Source of the DNA: Ganaspis brasiliensis
Taxonomy: Eukaryota > Arthropoda > Insecta > Hymenoptera > Figitidae
Assembly (NCBI GenBank): GCA_037103525.1
Contig: JAZKLR010000345.1
Location: forward strand, 62,001-126,000
DNA length: 64,000 nucleotides
Direction: 5' to 3'
Part shown: piece by piece, positions 43,792 through 54,625 of the stretch
Layout of the letters: each line of letters begins with the position of its first letter
How positions within the stretch are numbered: the first letter of the stretch is position 1
Notes under the pieces: generated by a model
Seen by the model: only the letters and a program-made list of their open reading frames with translations
Told to the model about the DNA's origin: nothing
Database searches by the model: none
Position numbers and translations under genes: made by a program

Positions 43792-44833
43792 TTTTGCACA
43801 ACCTAACCTCACTTTATGTTCTCAATATATTTACTTAAAATCACTTAGTCTTTTACAATTTTCACCTACTTTTCTTTTTCATCTAACAAAATCAATTCCA
43901 AAATTTACATTCTATTTGTTTCTCTGTATTATAAGTATCTTAAAACACTTCAAAAAGTAAACATTTTCGAACTGAATTTTTCACACGTGCTATTAGCGCG
44001 ACCTCAAACATAACCTCAAAAATAATTATATGTTAATACAGAATTTTGTTTAATTTGTTGTAAATTGAATAAAATTAATTTAATTTAAATAAATTATAGT
44101 TTATTTTTTATATTTAAACTAAATCGGATTGCTTTTATTATTTAAAATTTTTTATTATTATTTTATAATAAAATCAATTACATATTTAAATATATATATT
44201 AATAATTAATTTTTAAAAAGTGCATCTGATGAAAAAAATTATACTTTAAAAAAACAAAACTTTTTTTCTGTTTTAATGAAATTTGTAACTGTGTAATAGT
44301 ACAAAATTAGCTACATTTTTATTTAATCTGAAAATAAATTATTCAATCTAAAGAAGTTCATAGTTTAGTTTTTAAATTTAAATTAGTAACAAATGCAAAA
44401 CGTCATTCTCGCGCGTATATTTTACTAGTTTATTTTAATAAATGTACTTCATACTTTTATCAATTTGTAACCTATCTAACAAAAGTATTTTAAACTGCTA
44501 TGGGTCCTTTTCTTCCTTTTCTCCTTTTTCTTCTTTTTTCTTTAAACACAAAACTTTAAAAAAAAACATTTTTCATATTCGAAAAATATAAACAAACGCA
44601 CAATGTTATTTGTTCTTATAACTTTTGATTTGAAGTATGCTATCAAACTCTGTTACTACGCGAAGTTGCTACTTGTTCTGTGTGGTTTCACAATTAGAGT
44701 CAGAATTTCTGAAACGTGCCACCTAAAATTCAATAATTTTCTTTTTCGGTAAAATATTGTTTTTCTTATAATATTTTATGCTAAAAATGACTGCAAAATT
44801 TTGCAAAAAAAAATCTTTTATTTATGTTATTAA

Positions 44834-45206
44834 CAATTGAATATTATTACCACTCCTTTTTCAAAAATTAATATCTCAAAAACTTATTGACCGATTTGGA
44901 TGATTCAAGTGGCATTCTTTTTGTCTTGAATCAAAGTTTATTTGAAAATTTTTGTTACTTACACATTTTGCTTTTTACTTGTTTAAAAATTTGGTTATTT
45001 ATAAAAAGTTAATAAAAAATCATGTTCATCATCGAATTTCTAAATGAAAAAATATCAAATTATTCTTTGAAGATTTCGGAATAATATTACGTTGAGAAAA
45101 AAATGGCACGCATTTGATAATTATTTGATAATCATCCAAATCGGTCAATAAGTTTTTGAGATATTAATTTTTGAAAAAAGAGTGGTAATAATATTCAATC
45201 TATAAT
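44834..45206. repeat. Palindromic repeat
   Basis: 'gaatattattaccactc' to 'cggatttggatgattc'-type sequence on the left (44834-44925) pairs with 'aatcatccaaatcggtcaat' to 'gtggtaataatattc' on the right (45120-45200). The shared core is 'aatatctcaaaaacttattg' and its complement. Confidence 0.75.
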
Positions 45207-45355
45207 AATAATCCGCAACTTCATTCATTCATTCTGTCCACACCTGAAGTTGGTCGTTTTTCTATTCAATTGTTTTTTAATAATGTTTTGCTTCTTGGTT
45301 TTGAAAATTGTTATGTAGTTGAAAATAGGTTACGTTTTTCGTTTGTGTCAATTAG

Positions 45356-45810
45356 GTAAGTCCATTGTCTTTCGTCTGATAACTGTTGCGGACTTATTTT
45401 TAAAAAAATATTGTTCCACAACACTTTAAACTTTAATATTTCCTGGTTTCATTGGTCATAATATTAAAGGGTAAATTGTATTTCTTTTAATGCAATTATT
45501 AATCAAAAGTTGTATGTTTACAACAGTATTTCGCGTATGTATTCAAAAACTATTTGATATTTGATATTGGAACTTTATGTTTCTGGTAAGTTCCAATAGA
45601 TAATATCAAATAGTTTTTGAATAATAATGTTTTTAAAAAATTGCAAAAATTTAAGTTTTTTGATTAATAATTACATTATAAGAAATACAATTTACACTAT
45701 AATATTATGACCAATGAAATCAGGAAATATTCAAGTTTCAAGTGTTGTGGAACAATATTTTTTTAATAATATGTCCGCAACAGTCCTCAGACGAAAGTCA
45801 ATGGACTTAC
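45356..45810. mobile_element. GTAAGTCCATTG-ended miniature element
   Basis: The ends GTAAGTCCATTGTCTTTCGT and complement 'cgaaagtcaatggacttac' pair for about 170 bp through 'ttgttccacaacact' and 'tttcattggtcataatatta'. The centre is a further palindrome around 'ctatttgatatttgatattgg'. It has no gene. Confidence 0.75.
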
Positions 45811-46071
45811 ACAACTAAAAAATTGATAAGTTTTTTAAATAAGATAATAAAATTGTAATAATAGTATTAAAAAAGAAAACAATATTAAAATATATACAGA
45901 TATATTTACACCTATTTACACATATTACACCTATATTTACACCTATTTCGAGCTTTTAATTATTTCTAAAAAATACAATAAAAATAATAATAAAGAATGA
46001 AATATTATGAATTATATCATTGAAAAATAAGCTATTCACAGTTTTAAAGATTTCTTAAGGTTTTCAAGTAC

Positions 46072-47132
46072 GTCAAACCACAGACTTTCGACCAAAGGTG
46101 GTCGTTTACCATAATTATTAATTTATGTACTTTAATCATATTTTCATTAGATTCAAGGCAAATATTTATTTTATTACTAAATAATACCACCTTAAAATTC
46201 TGGAATTAACCCCAAAGCATACATTTTTAATCTTATATAAGTTTTTTCTGGATGATATTAAAAATTAACACTTTTTACATATCTAAGTTTTTATAAAATA
46301 TTCAACATATTAAATTTTCGCGAGGGTAATTTCCTCAGTTTATGAATTATTATTAAAGTTTAAAAATGTAATGAAAAAACCTTATTTTTCATTGTACAAA
46401 ATATACTCAGAAATTTGTCGTTAAAATTATTGACAAAAATAGTTTTGAATTTAAAATAAATAACAGATTGTCAAACTTTAGAGTGTATTTTGTACAATGA
46501 AAAGTAACCTTTTTTCAGTACATTTTTAAACTTTAATAATAATTCATAAACTGAGCAAATTACCCTCGCTAAAATTTAATATGTTGAAGATTTTATAAAA
46601 ACTTAGATATGTGAAAAGTAATAATTTTTTAATTGCATCCAGAAAAAATTATATAAGATTAAAAATGTTGTGTTTTGGGGTTACTTCCGAAATTTTAAGA
46701 TGGTATTATTTAGTAATAAAATAAATATTTGTCTTGAATCTAATGAAAACATATTAAAGTGTATAGTGTATACATTAATAATTATGGTAAGTTTCAATAA
46801 TATTTATTAAGTAGGTTTCTAAAAAATAGACTCTTAAAAATGGTAAAAAGTGACAGCCTTTTGATCAACTTTAAATTGATTTTATTATTATTATTATTAT
46901 TATTATTCTTATCATTATTCATTATATACAAAATTATATTAAATAAAATAAATATTTGGATGTTAATTAAACATATTTTCTTTACAATATGGGAATGAAA
47001 TGTTTTCTTTCTAAATAAAAAATATTTGAAATATGCATTAAAAACGCCAATTTTTCTTAACACTTGCTTGTGGGTTTTATTATTATTAGAATATGTCAGC
47101 GACGACCTTTGGTTGAAAGTTAGTGGTTTGAC
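46072..47132. mobile_element. GTCAAACCAC-ended foldback element
   Basis: The left arm (46072-46400) pairs with the right arm (46490-47132): 'gtcaaaccacagactttcga' against complement of 'ttgaaagttagtggtttgac', and 'ggaattaaccccaaa' against 'ttttggggttactt'. The right arm carries about 280 bp of extra sequence (46800-47085, including a (TTA)n stretch near 46880-46905). It has no gene. Confidence 0.75.
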
Positions 47133-48234
47133 TCTTAAAACTTTTTTGCGCTATTAATTTTTAAAGAAAAATGGGTACTGCATTAAATTCCTTTTGAAAA
47201 AATTTAGTATTTTTATTTAAAAATTATTATTTTTTATTGCGTGAGTAAATTATTAAACTGCTTTAATATTCAATTTAATTATACATTTAAAATTAGAGAC
47301 AATTGTAAATCTAATCATAATTCAACTAGATTAACAGAAAATGAGATAGACTGAAATACAGTTTTTACTCTAAAAGAATTAACTTTTTTTGGATAGACTA
47401 AAATTATAAAATTAATCATAAAATTTGGATTTATTTTAGTTTTAATGCATGTAAATTTTTTACAATTAAAACGTTTTTATAAATTGGTTTAAGTTTGAAA
47501 TTATTTTAATATGTATATTGTTAGAATTTGAAAATATTTAAAGTTGATATGATAATTAAAACATAGAATGATTAAAATTTGAAGCATTAAAAGTTTTTAA
47601 TAATAATTGAAATTTATTAATATTAAAATTCAAATAATTCCAAGTTTCTAATAATTAAGAGGATGTGATGGATAATGAGGTCATTGACCTCATGACCCAC
47701 AGACAAAATTTTTCAGCGGTTTTTCTCTAGAACTAGGTACTGAATATTTTTTAATGCAATTTTATCGAATTACCTAAAATATCATCTGGAAGGTACCCCT
47801 AACTTATTTGGAGTTTGCCCCAAAATTAACTGTTTGAATTTTTTCTAATTTTGAACAATTTTATAAAATTAACTTTTTAGTCAAAATGAGAACACACGCT
47901 TGAGTCAGAAAGATCTTCTGGTTGATATTTTATATAATTCTATACTAAGTTTTATATAAAAATATTTAGTAGTTTTATATAGAAAAATCGCTGAGAAATT
48001 TTGGCTTTGCGACACGTGACTCTACTGACATCACAAGCTCTTAAAGTTTGAAACACATTTTAAAATTGCATTAATAAAATTAAATTTAAAATATTTAGTT
48101 TATAAATATGTAAAAAGTTAAAATACATTTTGTTTACATTGTTGAGAATTAAAATGAAATTGAATTACATATATATGTCTTAAAACTTTGGTTAAATATT
48201 AAAATTTTGCTTAATTGAAGTTTAAATAATTAGA
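47133..48234. other. AT-rich DNA with a diverged repeat shared with 31200-31390
   Basis: 'gagtcagaaagatcttctggttgatatttta' near 47903 resembles 'gagtctgagagatcttcttagtgatatttta' near 31264, and both continue for about 150 bp to 'ctgacatcac'/'gtgacgtcat'. This is a dispersed old repeat. No gene is seen. Confidence 0.45.
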
Positions 48235-49019
48235 GTTTAAATCTATGAAAGATGGAAAATATTTTAAATTTGGAAAAATTAAAATCTGTGTTGATAAAAG
48301 TTTTGACGATTGGTTTGCACCTAGAGAAGTTAGTAATTGAAATTTATATTGTTTAAAGAACTTTTAAGAATCAGAAACTTAAATTAATAAACGTATGGAA
48401 TAATTAAAATTTGTATAGAAGTTTGAATATAATGTCAGTATATTTTAAAATAAATAATTCATTACGTTTTTCTTGCTCGCATCCTTTTTGCTATAAACTT
48501 TTATTGTTTACTTTTTGATGAATAATTTTTTTGCATTTATGGGGCAAAAGATGCTATTAAACATTCAACTCAAAAAAAATCATACCTCTTTTAACAAACC
48601 TTATCTTTCTTATTAAACTGGACTAAAATAATAATTATATGTTAAAAATGAATTTTCTTTAATTTATTTAGGATCTAATAAAATTAATTTAAGCTAAATT
48701 GGATTACTTTAAATATTTAAAAAAAAATTATTATTATTTTATAATTAAATCAATTATGTATTAGAATGTATATTAATAAAAATTAACTTTTAAAAAAATT
48801 CATTTGACGGAACAAATCATAGTTTAAAGAACAAAACTCTTTTTCTGATTTAATAAAATTTAAATAATAATTATGTAACAGTAAAAAATCAGTTATATTT
48901 TTATTTAATCTAATAATAAATTATCTAATATAAAGAAGCTCATATAATTTTTATATTTAAATTAGTAAAAAATGCAAAACGTCATTCTCGCGCGCTGTAG
49001 CGCGCGTATATTTTGCTAG
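48235..49019 (+). mobile_element. Helitron-like repeat, copy 2, with intact 3' terminus
   Basis: The 3' end has the classic form: hairpin CGCGCGC-TGTA-GCGCGCG (48989-49006), 9 bases, then CTAG (49016-49019) and a following T. Helitrons insert between A and T and end CTRR after such a hairpin. The body matches copy 1. No Rep/helicase frame is present, so it is non-autonomous; the 5' end is not located. Confidence 0.75.
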
Positions 49020-49326
49020 TTGTTAATAACATGAATAAAATTTTTTTTTGGCAAAATCCTTTTAGGCAGTCATTTTTAGCATAAAATTTTATATGAAAAA
49101 CAATATTTTACCGAAAAAGAAAATTATTGAGTTTTAGGTGGCACGTTTCAGAAATTCTGACTCAATATTAATTCTCTAATTATTATCAATATTAAACAAT
49201 AAATGTACAATTCTCATTTGTATTGAGTCTATGAGAACGTCAAACGTAAAAGTGATTCATTTCGCTAAATTAAATTTAATTGAAACGAACAAATAACATT
49301 CACCATTTTTCGGATGATGTATACTC

Positions 49327-51553
49327 AATTTCAATTTCAATTTATTAACGTTTGTATGCCCTTCTCAGGCGTTTACAATTTACAGTACCAAATAATGTTC
49401 TACACTTTCTTACCCCTCTAAAATTATATACATACTATTAATCTACTATATCCTAACTATCATTCTTCAAAACAATACAGTATAAATACACTCCCTTCAG
49501 TGCTCTAAATCCGACTCTTCTTGATCCTCATTCAATTCTATTTTTTGTTTAGCTAATTTTTCAAACTGGCTCCCGTATTTACAGAGACCAAGGCTCGGCT
49601 CCCCATTCAATTTTCTTATCAATTTCCTTTCTATTTCTGTTTTGCTCATGTCACCCGCCCATTCCTCTACTAATTTAACCCATTTGCTATCAATTCTCTC
49701 TTTTGTTATTTCACAAACCCATATATGAATCAGGTTCTCTTTCTCCTTCCTGCAGATTCGGCATTTTAGGTCCTTAAACCCTTTGTTTCCGGCCTTTTCT
49801 ACGTTCCCGCATCTTAACCTGGCCCATTCCGTTTTCTCCCCGTAACTAAGCTTTTTATTCATCAAATATTTTTCTACCTCCATTTCTTTTTTTCATTGCT
49901 TTATAGTTTTTACAATACGTTAAGTTTTCTATTTTTTCCCAATCCCCCTGTATTTCTTGATCTCTTTTAATACTTAACCCTTTTCTCAGATTTTCGTAGC
50001 ATTTTCTACCTTCCACACCTGTTTCCATCCATATCAATGTTTCCCCATCCCCAACTTCCTTTAGAGATTTTACCAAGGATTTTCCCCAGGTTGTAGGGTT
50101 ATTGTTACTTATCCCTCTTAGTTCTTCTTTCAAGCATATCTTCGGTAGCCTCTCATCCTCCATTTCTAGTATTTCGCAGATGTATCTAAAAACCCTTTTT
50201 TTGTCTCTATTTCTGAACTTTTTCTTCCTGCTTCCATCCTCCAAATGTACCCCGGAGTGTTTTTGTCTAATCCCATAGCCATTTTGATAAATTCACTTTG
50301 AGCTCTTTCTATTTCCTCCCATCTTTTATTTCCCCAAATTTCTACCCCGTATACTCCTCCTGATTTTACAAAAATATCCATCAAATACAATCTTTTGTCC
50401 AAATCGTTTAGTCTTGCCCTAGCCATAACCCCCCAGGACGCATTCATTGCTTCTTGCATTTTTCCCTCCAAGACTTTTATATGCTTTTTGTATGACCCCC
50501 CTTCCGAAAACCAAAAACCTAAATATTTATATCTATCCACTATTTCCAATTCTGTATTAAAGATTTTCCATTTTTCCCCTTGTGCCCTTCTCCCCCCTTT
50601 CTTAAAAATTATAATCTTAGACTTTTCAGTGTTAATTTCAAGTTTGTTTTTTATTACGTATTTTTCTAAGGACTTTAGCATATTTTCCAATTCTTCAGGG
50701 AAATCTGCTACAACGGCTAAATAATCCGCGAATTTTAACGCAAAAATTTTCTTTTTTCCTATTACCGTTCTTTCTTTATTTTTCTTTTCCCATATTTCGT
50801 CCATATCCTCAATAAATAAATTAAATAATGTTGGACTTAAAGGGCAACCCTGTCTCACCCCTCTCTTCGTTTCCAATCCCTCCGTCACTCCTTTCTTTGC
50901 TATCACTTGGTTAATTGTTTCCCTGTATATTTCTTTTATCATTTTGAGCATCTTCCCTCTTATTCCGATCATTTGTAATTTTTCAAACATTCTATTAACT
51001 GTGTCGAACGCTTTTCTAAAATCTATAAAGGCCACATATTGCTTCCCCCTTTCTCTTTTTAATTTATTATTTATAAGAGCGTTCAAGACGAATATATGGT
51101 CCCTTGTAGACCTTTTTTTCCTAAATCCCGCTTGACTTTCTTTATATAATCTGTTCCTTTCCATCCAATTCCTAATTCTTTCGTCCATTATTGTTGTAAG
51201 GATTTTATATCCTATATCAAGTAAGGAGACCCTCCTATAATTCCACGTATCGTTTTCATACCCCCTTTAAATATCGGTACAATTTCTGCTTTTTCTTATC
51301 CTTTTCCCAATTTTCCTGATACCCAAAAACCGTTGATCACTCTATGCAGTTCTTCTGCCCAAATTTTTGGTAAACCCTTAACAAATTCTATCGAAATTCC
51401 ATCCTCCCCTGGAGCTTTCCCGTTCTTCATTTTCTTTATGCTTTTTACAATTTCTTCGAAAGAAATATCTTTATTTAGTTGATCTAATTCTTCCTCTTCT
51501 CTTTCCAGTTCCCTTCCTTCCCTTCCATTATCACTGCTTTTTCCCCCTTCTAC
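49327..51553 (-). mobile_element. LINE 2: 5'-truncated non-LTR retrotransposon
   Basis: It is flanked by CGGATGATGTATACTC (49311-49326) and CGGATGACGTATACTC (51554-51569), a 16-bp duplication with one mismatch. The minus-strand 3' end has a short (AATTG)n tail. The element starts inside the reverse transcriptase, so it is truncated at its 5' end. It lies in the Cpsf100 intron, antisense to the gene, 175 bp upstream of the next exon. Confidence 0.9.
49497..51553 (-). pseudogene. LINE 2 reverse transcriptase and C-terminal region
   Basis: The N-terminal piece (51190-51553) reads 'KKMKNGKAPGEDGISIEF' and 'NYRRVSLLDIGYKI', with one stop and a frameshift near 51290-51300. The main frame (50166-51188) has 'QAGFRKKRSTRDHIFVLN', 'YVAFIDFRKAFDTVNR' (first Asp), 'GVRQGCPLSPTLFNLFIED' and 'KFADYLAVVA', where the catalytic F-A-D-D is F-A-D-Y. 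Later come 'KYLGFWFSEGG' and 'LDKNTPGYIWRME'. The last frame (49497-49883) has the 'CRICRKEKENLIHIWVC' zinc motif. It is related to LINE 1 but a different family. Confidence 0.9.
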
Positions 51554-51744
51554 CGGATGACGTATACTCCTAATATAATTAATAAAAATTGTTCCATTAT
51601 AAAAAAAATATTCTTACGTGCAGAAAAAGAGAATGTCGAGTATGAAAGAAGTTTTTTTTATGTACTTTTTTATACTTGAGCAATTTTTAGTCATGAAAAG
51701 GTTTAAGAAACTTTTACATTAAGTGTTTCTTCTGATGTTTTCAG

Positions 51745-51882
51745 GTACCTGGACACCAGACTACATTTATAAACGAATTGAAGCTTGCCGACTTTAGACA
51801 AGTCTTAAATAAACATAATATTCCGTCAGAAATCAGTGGTGGTGTTTTATGGTGTTGTGGAAACACCATAGCACTTAGAAGG
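51745..51882 (+). CDS. Cpsf100: Cpsf100 (CPSF2) exon near the C-terminus
   Basis: This 46-codon exon begins 'VPGHQTTFINELKLADFRQV' and ends 'GGVLWCCGNTIALRR'. In animal CPSF2 the matching segment follows directly after the block encoded at 35655-35834. It belongs to the C-terminal domain that contacts CPSF73 and symplekin. The acceptor is 'gatgttttcag' and the donor is GTAATT at 51883, both phase 0. Only the last 30 or so residues of the protein should remain; I cannot find them before 64000, so the next intron is at least 12.1 kb. Confidence 0.88.
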
Positions 51883-52224
51883 GTAATTACTTTTTCTTAA
51901 TAAATATAATTTATAGATAAGTACAGTAGCCTCTCATGCACTACCATCGCAAATTATCGGTACGGCTGAACGCGCACTGTTCAAAGACATATCTATTTTT
52001 AAATCATATTTATTCAGTCTAAAGAATTTTTATGAAATTAAAACAAAAATCATTATAAAGGTTATAAGATTCTGCGTCTATTGAAATGTAGATTAAAATT
52101 GTATTGCCCTAAAACTTTTAATTTTTAGTAAAATTTTTGTAGATGCATCATACCATTGTCGTTCGTATAAGGGCTGTTAAAATTATGAGGTTCACTATGT
52201 TATTTCGTAACTTATTAATTATAG
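51883..52224 (+). other. Start of the next Cpsf100 intron
   Basis: The donor GTAATTAC lies at 51883. The rest up to 52224 is AT-rich with no repeat end that I can support. Confidence 0.6.
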
Positions 52225-53244
52225 TAGGGGAGTGGGTCCCAAGATGGACAGGGACCCAAGATGGACATTTCGTATAAAATTTTTGTTTAACGTGACAGCG
52301 CCTTATGCTTTCTGTCATTTATGTTGTTTGTATAGACGAAGATTTTGATGCACATTTGAAGAAAAAAAACCAGTTGGTCGTTTACATTTCAATTCAGACA
52401 GGCTATGTATGTTAAAGTCAGGAAATCATTTCTCATTGAAATATATTATTTTTCAGACAATTTTAGACGACACGTATTTTCCTGATTTAGTGAAATTTTT
52501 TTTTAAAAAAGTTATGCAGATTTCAATTTTTTAAGTTGAAAAGTGAGATTACAAGAAAATAACGTTAAAATTTTTAAAAATTATTATATCTTTTTTGCTA
52601 TTGTATATATTAAAATTATCTTTTTTGTGTCTAATTAGGGATTTCATGTTCTTTTAAATTCCACAAGTGAATTTACAATATTTTTAAATTTAACAAAATG
52701 GCGGCGTTTTTTCGAAAAAAATAAAACTAAAATTTTCTCAAAAACCCCACCGTTTTTTTTCTCTCGATTTTTTTACTACTTTCTGGAAGTAAAATTATTT
52801 TTTTTTATAAGAATTTATTAGAATTTTCGCTTCCTGGGTAAGAATAAAAAATGCTTTTCTTTTTAAGAAAAAAATATTCAAAGTTTTTTCAAACCCTCTA
52901 CTAGATACTATAAAAGTCCAAATAGAAAAAATGTTTCTATTAAACAGAAGAGTAAAAAAGGCGCATGGCTTTTATCTCTAACTTGCGAATCTTTGGAATT
53001 ATTAAAAATTTTGCATGTTTACAAGTCAAAATTATACTTGCAAAAATGCAAAAAATTTTCCTTTTAATTATATAACCATAAAAACCAGAAAGTAGTAAAA
53101 AAAATAAAGAGAATTTTTTTTGCATTTTTGTAAATATAAATTATACTTGCGAAAATGCAAAATTTATGGATTCATGTTATAATTGTTTTTGAATTGAATT
53201 TGTTTTTCAAAACTCTCTATTTTTGTTATACGCGGATGATTTAA

Positions 53245-53780
53245 GGTATTAGTCGCGTAAATGCTCCCGAAAAACTCTCGCAAAATAAAAAGAACATTAA
53301 ATAAACTTTTATATCAACTCACTTGCTTCCTTGTGACCTCTTCTAATGTAATATATGTAATTTTCACGATTTTGGGTCATGTACTATAAGTTGGCATGAT
53401 GTATTGCTGACAAGTTTACGACATTTTTCAATGAATCCACGTAAAAATTAAAAATTGTGAATTTTTAAATTGTTGTATTTTTTATACGGCGTGATCAATA
53501 AAGTTAATTTTTTTTTAAAGGATTTATTTTATCTGAATGTGTAATTTAGTAGTTTTATTTGAAAATCTGACGACTTGTTTTTATATAAATGAATATAAGA
53601 GACATTTTTTATATGCATTTAGTGCTACTGCATGTAAAAGGTATGAACTTTGAATTTATATTTTGAAGCTTAGAAGTGGTCAAAATTGATAGGATAGATC
53701 TCATTTCATAGATAAATACCTCACGAATACAGATACAAAGTTTTAAAAATCTGACGAAAATCATTTTTCGCGACTAATAC
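53245..53780. mobile_element. 536-bp TTAA-type miniature element in the YADD box of LINE 3
   Basis: The ends GGTATTAGTCGCG and CGCGACTAATACC are flanked by TTAA (53241-53244, 53781-53784). The left flank encodes 'LYADDL' and the right flank continues 'KCYKVID'-like residues in the same frame, so it landed exactly in the codons after the catalytic aspartates. It belongs to the same family as the right end of the surrounding foldback. TTAA duplications are typical of piggyBac-like elements, but these ends do not look like the usual CCY start. Confidence 0.88.
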
Positions 53781-53784
53781 CTTA

Positions 53785-54625
53785 AAATGCTATAAGGTAA
53801 TAGATCATGAAAATCCTTGTAGTGATAAGGCGGCGTTACAGGCTGACCTGGATCGTCTTGATCGGTGGTGTAGTGATAACCATATGTCCTAGAATACCAA
53901 AAAATCTTTAATTATCTCTTTTTCAAAACAAGTGACGTTTAATTACAGCTATACCATTGGTGGGAATGATCTAGTTAGGGTTACTCGTGTACGTGACCTT
54001 GAAATTCTATTATGTAATGACTTGAACTTTAATGATCATGTTTTGGAAGTAGTTTCTAAAGCACATAAATCATTAGGATTTGTGATGAGAAATTCTGCAG
54101 CCTTCCACAAAATTTCTATAATTAGAGTACTTTATTTTACATTAGTAAGATCAGTTTTAGAATACTCGTCTGTGATTTGGGTGCCTTACTATACGTTTAA
54201 CATAATAAAGATAGAGAGAGTTCAAAACAGATTTCTACGGTTTGCAGCGCGACAACTTAACATACCATTTGATAGGAATACCCATGATTATAATAATTTA
54301 CGGGCAATTATTAATATCCCACCGATTACGTCCAGATTTTATTATGCTGATATGATCTTTTTCTATAAATTATTTCATGGTATAATTCGATGTTCACCTC
54401 TATTATCTATGATAAAATTGCATGTCCCAAATAAGGGATATGAGATATTATTCTCCTTTTCATGTTGAATCTCATAGAACCAATTATGGTATTCATTCTT
54501 TGATGAGTAGGCTAGTCAAAGAGGCAAATAAACTGTCAACTGATGTTGACTTTTTTAATAACGATCTAACAAGATTTACTTCAATATTGTATCGATTTTT
54601 ACTGAAATCAATTGCATTAATGTAA
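53785..54625 (+). pseudogene. LINE 3 reverse transcriptase, thumb and C-terminal part
   Basis: The frame reads through 'ADLDRLDRWCSDNHM' (with one stop at about 53890). From 53932 it has 'LGFVMRNSAAFHKISIIRVL', 'YFTLVRSVLEYSSVIWVPYY' and 'IERVQNRFLRFAARQL', the typical end of CR1/Jockey polymerases. A frameshift near 54440-54470 moves the reading to 54422-54625, which ends the protein. It is inactive. The polymerase would copy LINE RNA at the target site. Confidence 0.88.

Larger units (their letters stand above)
37261..44018 (-). mobile_element. LINE 1: nearly full-length non-LTR retrotransposon with two nested elements
   Basis: The minus-strand element runs from a 5' end near 44018 to a (TAAA)n tail near 37262-37292. 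It is flanked by AAAATAATTAT on both sides (37250-37260, 44019-44029). It carries ORF1 (with a coiled coil and an RNA-binding-like domain) and ORF2 (AP-type endonuclease, reverse transcriptase, C-terminal zinc motif). A hAT-type element (42335-43632) splits ORF1 and a TA-type element (38173-38914) splits ORF2. Stops, frameshifts and an internal deletion make it inactive. The 'TPGYLLRLE' C-terminal motif resembles LINEs common in insects; I place it in the I/R1-like group with low certainty. Confidence 0.85.
36960..44428 (+). mobile_element. Helitron-like repeat, copy 1 (split by LINE 1)
   Basis: The parts 36960-37260 and 44019-44428 together align with 48235-49019. Examples are the shared 'aatattttaaatttggaaaaattaaaat', 'cattcaact.aaa' and 'gcaaaacgtcattctcgcgcg' segments. 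It ends at CTAG 44425-44428 followed by T, as expected for a Helitron 3' end. LINE 1 (37261-44018) is inserted in it with an AAAATAATTAT duplication. Confidence 0.6.
44697..49163. repeat. Wide inverted repeat enclosing palindromes and a Helitron-like copy
   Basis: 'gagtcagaatttctgaaacg' (44697) and the following ~140 bp reappear as complement at 49020-49163. The right arm begins directly after CTAG 49016-49019, so the Helitron-like copy inserted at that point of the original element. Inside lie three smaller palindromes (44834-45206, 45356-45810, 46072-47132). No target duplication is assigned. Confidence 0.65.
35835..51744 (+). other. Cpsf100 intron, 15.9 kb, loaded with transposons
   Basis: It begins with GTAAGT and ends 'tcttctgatgttttcag'. 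The protein reads through from '...LLNE' to 'VPGHQ...' exactly as expected for neighbouring segments of CPSF2. Within it lie two LINEs on the opposite strand, Helitron-like repeats and many inverted-repeat elements. The size is far beyond a typical insect intron and is explained by these insertions. Confidence 0.85.

Noticed and set aside
43602..43838. Hydrophobic 78-codon + strand frame that looks like a membrane protein
   Set aside because: It is the antisense of the LINE 1 ORF1 N-terminus, where Lys/Thr-rich codons read as Phe/Leu/Cys.
46794..47063. 89-codon frame with poly-Asn
   Set aside because: Asn run is a (TTA)n microsatellite on the other strand; the frame lies in a palindromic element.
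48981..49010. CRISPR-like or rho-independent terminator hairpin
   Set aside because: The perfect hairpin is better explained as the sub-terminal hairpin of a Helitron because CTAG and T follow at the right distance; the DNA is eukaryotic.
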